Source of the DNA: Nymphaea colorata
Taxonomy: Eukaryota; Streptophyta; Magnoliopsida; Nymphaeales; Nymphaeaceae
Reading direction: 5' to 3'
Assembly (NCBI RefSeq): GCF_008831285.2
Contig: NW_022205282.1
Span: 1-34,792, forward strand
Length of the DNA stretch: 34,792 bases
The translations under genes were made by a program, and so were the position numbers. Shown one piece after another: positions 28,914-34,792 of this stretch (positions within the stretch are counted from its first letter, which is position 1; every line of letters begins with the position of its first letter). The notes below the pieces were generated by a model. That model did not search any database. It worked only from the letters and a program-made list of their open reading frames with translations, and was not told where the DNA came from.

Positions 28914-30011
28914 ATGAACAACTCATCCCTGTTTCTTCGCTAGAGCGCATTCACCACCCCCCTGCACTCCTCCCTGCAATCCAATCCCTTCGCCTCCAGC
29001 AAGTCCCTCACTCCCTTTTTGTCCGATGAAACACTACCGCCCCTCCCCTCATCACGTCGACCCAGCAAGAACGCTCACCTTGCACTCGAGACAACCATGT
29101 TCCAACCGCCCATCGAGGGGCGTGGACGGATACACGAGGGTGGACGGCAGAAGCGGAAGACCTTGCCATGCCATTTGGTGCTGGAGGGACGAGGCCAAGA
29201 TCATTGTCTGCAGGGTCTACTCTCTCCCTCTCACCTCGCCAAGGTAAGTCCAAGGATAAGCTTCACCTACCGCCCTCCTCTGAACAACACTCGTTCCCAG
29301 TTGACCACGGTTCCTTCCTCGCTGCTCAACCGGAACATGAGCAGCAGGATGGACTTGCGATGGCCGCTTCCCCGCCGAAGATCAGAGAGGAGCAAGTTGT
29401 GCAGCAACGAGTTCAGTTTCGCCTTCGTTCCGAGGAAGATAGCCAAAATCGAAGATTACAATTGCACGCTTACCAGCTCCATAAGGAGCATACCTACTGA
29501 AGAGGAATATAGTGAAAAATCTTTCCTTGATGTCTATAGAACGGAATCGCCGAGGAGGAGGGCCTGTGAGTCCAAAGTGGCCTCCACGATAGCCAGTAGC
29601 GGCATTCCGCTTCGAGGAAGTGGGTTCTCGCAAACTGATAGCTACCTTAATAGACAGAATGGCTCTGAGATTGGAGTCTTCGGAAGCAGTAGTCGCAACC
29701 TAATCGATCGGATCCCTTCCAAGTAATTGGGAAAAACTGTGATAATACCCACGCATTATAGCTTCGGTGGACTCATTGACCAGCCGTTCCAAAATCACAC
29801 CCTAGAATCGCTAAACAGGCGGGAAGGAGTGGGCTTGGGTGAGTTGCAGGCCAGGCAGTGGCGAAACCACGTGAGGTTGCTGGTGGAGGAGGGCGAGGAT
29901 ATGAAGGAGAGCATTCACTGCGGTCCTGAGATGCGAGTGGAGCACAAGTTCGAAATGCTGGGCGGGTACGGCCGGGAGATCAAGGAGAGCACCACCTCCT
30001 TTTGCGAATGA
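28914..30011 (+). CDS. Disordered Ser/Arg/Pro-rich protein, unknown
   Basis: 365 aa in one continuous frame from ATG 28914 (MNNSSLFLRESAFTTPLHSS) to TGA 30009-30011, with only two TAG codons. The product is mainly disordered, rich in Ser, Arg, Pro and Leu (MDLRWPLPRRRSERSKLCSN, KSFLDVYRTESPRRRACESK). The more structured C-terminal 90 residues contain PTHYSFGGLIDQPFQNHTLE, QARQWRNHVRLLVEEGEDMK and EHKFEMLGGYGREIKESTTS. No family recognised. The long uninterrupted frame and GC-rich codons support coding. The first 130 residues are less certain, because two other frames are also fairly open there. Confidence 0.68.
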
Positions 30012-30318
30012 TTTCCTACTATTTTAATCCGCCCAAACCTCTCATATCACCCATATACACACATATACATCGATATGAACTTATATATAAAGGGCAACTG
30101 TTTCCGATGATTTAAGTCTATCCAGAAAGATGTGAAAATTATGAAAAAATCATTAAAAAATGAATCATATTTGTATAATATGATCAATCAATGCAATACT
30201 TTGCCCTCCATGTTTTTCTTTCATTTTTGCTCTTCTTTTTTTTAGCTCAGAAATAAATAAGAGAAAAAATATATAAAAACAGTATAATTTAATTCTTGTA
30301 CAATAATTACAAACAAAA
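30012..30318. other. Intergenic spacer, 307 bp
   Basis: Strongly AT-rich region carrying the 3' end of the previous gene and the promoter of the first SNARE-like gene. TATA-like runs (TATATATAAA near 30082) and a poly-T stretch are present. No gene or repeat seen. Confidence 0.6.
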
Positions 30319-30969
30319 ATGTCGATTGACGAACAGATAAACAGTTTGAAGGAGAAGTACCAACAGCTTTTAAAGGCTGGTTCCACCGCTTCTAAGCAGG
30401 ACCTGATTGTCTAAATCCGATCGATTTCTGAAGAGATAGTTGGCTTCATCAATAGAAACCCTGTGAAGGGAAGCTTTATGATGAAGCAAATCGTCAAGGA
30501 TATCCTCAACGCCTGCACTAGAATCGAAGCATCATTGGATCCCTCCTCTGACAGCATCACCGTCTCTATCATCGTGGATGTGACTCATGCTGAAGCCGTC
30601 CAGTACGCTGTCGAGACCTTCGCGAGAAGGACTTTGGAATTAAAGATTCCAAACAAGTCGGCGGATGATGAGGAAATAGCCAAGATCGTGGAGGGGATGG
30701 AGAGGAACATTGACTTGATGAGGAACATGCAGGAATTGGTCAGGATTAGTGGGGAACGGTTTGATGTTATTGACCAGAACATAGAAATGGCCCTCGGAAA
30801 TGTGGATAAGGTCAATAAGGAATTAGATAAGGCCAAGTAGATTGCCCACAGGACGTTTTTGGCTAAGCTGAGGGCTTCAGTATATGGCTCGCTGGCATTG
30901 CTTGGCTATGCCTTCATGGGATTGCCTGGCATGGTTTTCGGCTTATTCTCGGGCTTGAAGATATTCTGA
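30319..30969 (+). CDS. SNARE-like protein, tandem paralogue 1 (zero-layer Ser)
   Basis: 216 aa, intronless. The N-terminal helical region begins MSIDEQINSLKEKYQQLLKA and continues with helices resembling a short Habc bundle. The SNARE-like coiled coil is MERNIDLMRNMQELVRISGE then RFDVIDQNIEMALGNVDKVN. It ends in a C-terminal Gly-rich membrane anchor (YGSLALLGYAFMGLPGMVFG). In syntaxins the motif LVxxQGExID carries the zero-layer Gln; here the position reads Ser (LVRISGERFDVID). It is paralogous to the genes at 31912 and 32721 (shared start style, MERN/MEKN block, AH/QHKT-linked anchor). Likely a Qa/Qc-type membrane-fusion protein or a regulator derived from one. ATG 30319 follows an AT-rich leader; TGA 30967-30969. 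Confidence 0.75.
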
Positions 30970-31210
30970 AATGTTTCTGATCGTTAATATTCATGCTTGC
31001 CAGTCCTATTATTTCATATAATTTTAGCTCTTTTCTTCGTATGATAAACCAACCAATTCGAGAAGATTCTTGAGCCATGGAAGAGCTTTCTTTTTTGCTC
31101 GTTTTTTCTCGAAAACTTGTAGAATATTAATCCTTGTGAAAGAATGTAATAAGTATTAATTCTAATTTTATAAAAAACTATCTAACTTATTAATAGGAGA
31201 TATAAATCTT
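30970..31210. other. Intergenic spacer
   Basis: AT-rich 241-bp spacer after the first SNARE-like gene with no visible gene or repeat; it supplies the upstream region of the small Cys-rich membrane protein. Confidence 0.55.
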
Positions 31211-31498
31211 ATGGGCGCATCGGCTTATTCCTGCACTTACCAAGAGGGACCGTCAGGCCAAACGACCACATACTCATGTCCTGCCTGCGTTGACCAGGAC
31301 TGTTGGCCTTCATATGATCCAACTCAGTAGACAAGTCCCTGTCCGCCTTGCTCGAATAGTACGATCGGGTGGCAATGGTGGCTGGTCATCGGAGTTGTTG
31401 TTGCGCTTGCTGTGATTGCTCTGGCTTCCAAATGCAAGGGAAAGAAGAGAAAAGATATACAAATATAGATGGCTGTCATGGAAATAATGATGAAGTGA
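31211..31498 (+). CDS. Small single-pass membrane protein with Cys-rich extracellular part
   Basis: 95 aa from ATG 31211 (MGASAYSCTYQEGPSGQTTT) to TGA 31496-31498. The first 60 residues hold seven cysteines in paired spacing (YSCPACVDQDCW, SPCPPCSNST). A Trp-rich start (IGWQWW) and a strong hydrophobic helix (LVIGVVVALAVIALA) follow, then a basic stop-transfer tail (KCKGKKRKD). No signal peptide, so the orientation with Cys outside would be type III. No family recognised. It lies between the first and second SNARE-like paralogues on the same strand. Two TAG codons read as Glu. Confidence 0.7.
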
Positions 31499-31911
31499 GG
31501 AAGACTTTGGATATATGATTCATGTGTATTTAGATATAAGCATCAAGAGGGTACTTACGATTCTTACGATTTTTTTATTTTTAATGATCAAAAAAAAGAT
31601 AAAATTTTACATATCTTTTAAGTCTTTTTATGTTGATTATAAAGTCCAACTTAGGATGTGACAGTATGTTTATTTGAATCTCTTTCCAAAGAGAACTTTA
31701 TTCACCTTTTCAAAAAACGATATTACAAACATATATTTTCTCTATTCATCTCCCATCCACTATTTCTACACTCAACTCTTTTCCATTCCCCGAACAATCA
31801 ACCACCCCTTAACTGCGATTCGATAATATAAATAATTATCAGCCGGAATTGACCATATTTCCATACTTGTAATCATTAATAAATTAAAAATCGTAATACT
31901 TAATATTATTG
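31499..31911. other. Intergenic spacer, 413 bp
   Basis: Very AT-rich non-coding stretch with poly-A and poly-T runs and a TC-rich patch near 31740-31800. It holds the promoter of the second SNARE-like gene. No RNA gene or repeat recognised. Confidence 0.6.
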
Positions 31912-32550
31912 ATGGCCAGTCTCGCATAGAAACTCAAGGACTTGGAAAAAAAGTACCAACAACTTAGGAGAGCCGATTCCCCCCAAGAAAAGGCTGGCAT
32001 TATTGCTTAGCTTAAAGCCATGGCCCATGATCTCGATCCTCTCCTCCAGAACAGTCCTGATCGGAGCGTCACCAAACATCGAAAACAGGTCCAAGAGATC
32101 CTCCAACGATGCCAGCAACTCTAGTCAGAAATCTCACAGGCAATCGATACCACTACTCATGGAGAATAGCATCATTAGCCGGGCCTTGACTTTGCCATTC
32201 GATGCACAGCCAGGAGAACACTAGGCTCTGACGTCGCAGAGCCTAACCCTGAAGAGGTGGATTAACTCATCAAAAAAATGGAGAGGAATATGGACTTAAT
32301 TAAAGACTTGGAGGAGCTCGTGCGGGTGAATGGGGATGATCTGGAGAAGATAGAGAGGGACATCGATGTGGCTCTGGGCCATGCAGAAGTGGCTAGCGAT
32401 TAAACCCAAGATGCAGCTGCATAGGCCCATAAAGCTTTTTTATTGAAGCTGAGAGTTAAGTTTTGCGGTTGGTTTGCACTCTTAGGATCGTTCTTCGGAG
32501 GAGTGAAAGGAGCGATTGCCGGCCTTTTCGTGGGTTGGACCATTTTCTGA
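31912..32550 (+). CDS. SNARE-like protein, tandem paralogue 2 (zero-layer Asn)
   Basis: 212 aa, intronless, start MASLAEKLKDLEKKYQQLRR. Eleven in-frame TAA/TAG codons are read as Glu or the frame would be broken repeatedly. The SNARE-like helix is KKMERNMDLIKDLEELVRVN then GDDLEKIERDIDVALGHAEV; the zero-layer position is Asn. The C-terminal anchor is KFCGWFALLGSFFGGVKGAI then AGLFVGWTIF. It aligns with paralogue 1 over the whole length (the KKYQQL start, MERNxDL, FLxKLR before the anchor) but lacks the conserved GLPG of the other two anchors. Tandem duplication followed by divergence is the simplest origin. Confidence 0.75.
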
Positions 32551-32720
32551 TTTTCAATAACATCATGCTTTGTATCTCTATCTACCATTCATCTCAAGCC
32601 AAGTACCAGATAATTATTTCCCACACCTATCATCCCTCTCTTTCCATTTTTCTTTCTTTTTTTCCCCTATTTTCCTTCTTACCCTCTAAGCCTAGTTCTG
32701 CATATTATAAGTAATTCTTG

Positions 32721-33392
32721 ATGTCCATAAACGAAAAATTGCAATCCATAAGTGCCAAATACAAATAGCTCCGTACGTCCTAGCTGCCTTTGGTGAAGCG
32801 TATGGCTATTGACGAGATCCGCAAGGCTGCGGGCGAGGCCGAGGCGTTGATGCAGCTAAACTAATCCGCTGAGAACTCGAGGCGTCGGAGGCAAATAGAT
32901 GACATCCTGACCAAATGTAAAGAGATTGAACAGACACTTACCTAAAAGATGAGGGAAGAAATCGGCAACGGAGGCAGGTTCAGACGGCAACCGACCACCT
33001 CGGTGTCATACTCCCAGTAAGAACTCTCAAAAATGGCAGTGAGGTCAGTCATCATGAAGTAGATTCGCTCCTCCCAGCTCCGCATCAAACCGGAGGAGAT
33101 CGAGGAGATCGCAAACAAGATGGAGAAGAACCTGTAGGTGATGAAGGAGATTGAAGATATGGTCAAGGAGCAGGGGGGAGATTTGGAAAAGATTGACGAG
33201 TATTTGGAAATAGCCTACGAGAATGCCGAGCAGGCCAACGTGGAGTTGAAGTAGGCCAAGGAGATACAGCACAAGACAAGAATGCTCAAGTTCAGAGTGG
33301 CCGTTTCTGGATTTTTCGGAATGCTCGGGTATAAGATCTTGGGATTGCCTGGCCTTTTCATGGGATTTTTCTTCGGCGCCAAGTCCACATGA
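32721..33392 (+). CDS. SNARE-like protein, tandem paralogue 3 (zero-layer Gln)
   Basis: 223 aa, intronless, start MSINEKLQSISAKYKELRTS. The SNARE-like helix is NKMEKNLEVMKEIEDMVKEQ then GGDLEKIDEYLEIAYENAEQ. Here VKEQGGDLEKID matches the syntaxin VExQGExIDxIe core and retains the zero-layer Gln. The anchor is FGMLGYKILGLPGLFMGFFF, sharing LGLPG with paralogue 1. About nine TAA/TAG codons read as Glu. Of the three paralogues this one looks most like a functional Q-SNARE and may be the ancestral type. It ends at TGA 33390-33392, 50 bp before the next gene. Confidence 0.78.
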
Positions 33393-33442
33393 TCGTATGC
33401 CTTCCCCCTCATCAACTCATAATATAATCACCATCATCACCC

Positions 33443-33760
33443 ATGTCTGACTTCGAGTACGATTCCTACGATGTGACTACTCTCCGCGTGGCCTTCCAGA
33501 ACCTGCGAAAGGCCGAACAGGAGGGCTTCTGGCTTGGCGTTGTCGCTGGTTTTCCCTCTGCTCTCTGGCTGGTGACTCGGCCATCGATCCAGCACAAGAT
33601 CGCTCCGGGCCCTATCACCAAGACGCTGAGCGCTCTCTTCTTGGGTTCTGTGATCTACGGTGCTTATATCTTCCGCGCGAGGCAGTCCTACAACGATGTT
33701 GCTGGCAGGGTGAACAGGAAGTACTCGCTTCTGCTCAACAAGGCCGTCACCTATAACTGA
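33443..33760 (+). CDS. Small two-helix membrane protein, unknown
   Basis: 105 aa from ATG 33443 to TGA 33758-33760, with no TAA/TAG in frame. An acidic N-terminus (MSDFEYDSYDVTT) and amphipathic helix (LRVAFQNLRKAEQEGFWLG) precede two hydrophobic segments, VVAGFPSALWLVT and TLSALFLGSVIYGAYIFRA, separated by HKIAPGPITK. A polar tail ends LLLNKAVTYN. The helical-hairpin layout resembles small mitochondrial inner-membrane or ER proteins, but no family is recognised. Confidence 0.78.
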   Translation: MSDFEYDSYDVTTLRVAFQNLRKAEQEGFWLGVVAGFPSALWLVTRPSIQHKIAPGPITKTLSALFLGSVIYGAYIFRARQSYNDVAGRVNRKYSLLLNKAVTYN

Positions 33761-33927
33761 TACACAACCAAAATACATCAAATCGACCTATCATGCAGTA
33801 CACCCGGGAAGATGCATTGAGGCAGGGGAAAGATTATTGAAACCTATCCATTTTTAGGGAAAACCTTTGGGTTATAATTATATCATTTTATGGACGATCT
33901 CGATCAATCGCTTGATGGTGAATCCTA

Positions 33928-34683
33928 ATGGGTCTACTTCAAAAAGCCATGTAGGAGTCGCTGGTGGCAACCTCCGAAAAGGTTTACTTCCAAAATGCCA
34001 GTGCGGTCAACCGGGCATAGCTCTAGGGTTCCAAAAAGCATTTGAAGGCGGTTTCTGAGTAGCCTCTGGAGGACACCCAAAACTAATTTTTGGAGGTCGG
34101 CAAATGGCGCAAGAACAAGGAGAGCGCCATCAGTCAGGAAATGGCGTCGGTTAAGAATGAAGTTCAACAGATCATGACCAAGACCAAGTGGAAATAGCAG
34201 AAGGCGCCGGAGAAGGAGAAGGAAAAATAGAAAGAAAAATAAAAGGAAAAAGAGGAGATCATTGCTGATGAAAGTATCTGCCCCGATGAGGATGAGGATG
34301 AAAAAGAGGAATAGGCTATTGAGGACCAAACTCAACAGGAAGATGAAGAAGAGGAGGAGGAGGAGGAAGAGGAGGAATAGGAGGAGGAATAGGAGGAAGA
34401 AGAGGAGGAAGAATAGGAGGAATAGGAAGAGTAATAATAGTAGGAGGAAGAGGAAGAATAGGCATCAGAGTAATAATAGGAGGAAAGCAATGCTCCTTCA
34501 AAAGTCCCCGAATACGACGACGACAAAACCGATACCCAATCCTAAATGAAGCGTACGTAATACCTCCCTTCAAAATGGACGAAAAAGCGTGAATCCCAAG
34601 GCCCCAACAACTCTTCCCCATCCGACAACGCATGGTAGCGCAAATAGGCAATCCTGAAGCGCATCCTCATCCTCATCAAATGA
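33928..34683 (+). CDS. Polyglutamate protein, subtelomeric
   Basis: 251 aa from ATG 33928 (MGLLQKAMEESLVATSEKVY) to TGA 34681-34683. A helical N-terminal region (EFLEVGKWRKNKESAISQEM) is followed by a short Lys-Glu repeat, an acidic part (ICPDEDEDEKEEE) and a tract of about 45 nearly uninterrupted Glu (34340-34470). The tract is spelled by GAG, GAA, TAG and TAA freely intermixed. After it come KVPEYDDDKTDTQSEMKRTE and a basic C-terminus (ERKEAILKRILILIK). Function unknown; polyacidic tracts of this kind occur in histone- or tubulin-interacting proteins. The stop is only 35 bp from the telomere, so the 3' UTR is extremely short. ATG 33949 in the same frame is an alternative start. Confidence 0.78.
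34340..34475 (+). repeat. Purine-rich polyglutamate codon tract (GAG/GAA/TAG/TAA)
   Basis: Low-complexity GA-rich run in which the coding frame is almost only GAG, GAA, TAG and TAA. Standard-code translation gives a string of stops. Under UAR = Glu it is a single homopolymeric Glu segment. Confidence 0.92.
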
Positions 34684-34718
34684 TACTCGATCATATCATA
34701 TTTTATTATCAACGATTA
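34684..34718. other. Right subtelomeric spacer, 35 bp
   Basis: AT-rich sequence between the last TGA and the telomere; too short for anything but a brief 3' UTR and the telomere-addition site (...AACGATTA followed by GGGG). Confidence 0.8.
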
Positions 34719-34792
34719 GGGGTTGGGGTTGGGGTTGGGGTTGGGGTTGGGGTTGGGGTTGGGGTTGGGGTTGGGGTTGGGGTTGGGGTTGG
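34719..34792 (+). repeat. Telomere, (GGGGTT)n
   Basis: Twelve perfect GGGGTT units plus GG, running to the end of the window. GGGGTT is the oligohymenophorean ciliate telomere repeat (Tetrahymena, and peritrichs belong to this class). It marks the physical end of a macronuclear chromosome. Confidence 0.98.

Noticed and set aside
260-34683. Ciliate code with UAA/UAG = glutamine
   Set aside because: Gln would destroy the HxxEH active site and other Glu-conserved columns. The acidic and polyglutamate tracts only make sense with Glu.

Overview
The window reads as an essentially complete macronuclear chromosome (about 34.8 kb) of a peritrich ciliate. Three signs agree. (1) The right end is an uninterrupted GGGGTT telomere array (34719-34792), and the left end opens with CAACCCC, one C-strand telomere unit. 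(2) Every recognisable gene runs through many in-frame TAA and TAG codons and ends at TGA. Where families are conserved, TAA/TAG sit at glutamate positions, not glutamine, including both active-site glutamates of an M16C peptidase. UAA/UAG = Glu with UGA as the only stop is the peritrich nuclear code (NCBI table 30). (3) The genes are interrupted by 19 introns, all exactly 20 nt, all starting GTA and ending in AG. All genes below were read with this code. Under the standard code they look like strings of fragments.

Layout. 0.26-5.2 kb: aspartyl aminopeptidase (-), a small charged protein (+), presequence-protease-like M16C peptidase (+). 5.3-11.5 kb: a secreted acidic protein (-), PP6-type phosphatase (+), a basic protein (+), a nucleotide-sugar-transporter-like protein (+), a disordered protein (-), a YIPF6/Yip1 protein (+), a SAM methyltransferase (+). 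11.6-16.7 kb: five minus-strand genes, namely a truncated P-type ATPase-like protein, a coiled-coil protein, a disordered protein, an axonemal SAXO-like protein and a TPR protein. 16.9-23.6 kb: a serine/acid-rich protein (+), a cullin-like protein (-), a seven-exon PH/MCTP-C-like membrane protein (-), a coiled-coil protein (+), a PWWP protein (+). 23.8-30.0 kb: a signalling neighbourhood with a PH-domain protein kinase (-), a cyclic-nucleotide-binding-like protein (+), a PP2C phosphatase (+) and a disordered protein (+). 30.3-34.7 kb: three tandem SNARE-like paralogues with a small Cys-rich membrane protein among them, a small two-helix membrane protein, and a polyglutamate protein ending 35 bp before the telomere.

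Genes are packed on both strands, with gaps of about 45-400 bp. The one long gap is about 950 bp, between the divergent kinase and cyclic-nucleotide-binding-like genes. I saw no rRNA, tRNA, CRISPR or transposon. Functional themes are membrane traffic (Yip1, SNAREs, MCTP-like, sugar transporter), phosphorylation signalling (PP6, PP2C, PH-kinase), proteolysis (M18, M16C) and cilia (SAXO-like). The genes do not form an operon. The strongest novel signals are the invariant 20-nt intron class, the glutamate-reassigned stops at catalytic positions and in a polyglutamate tract, the truncated ATPase, and the SNARE array with divergent zero-layer residues.
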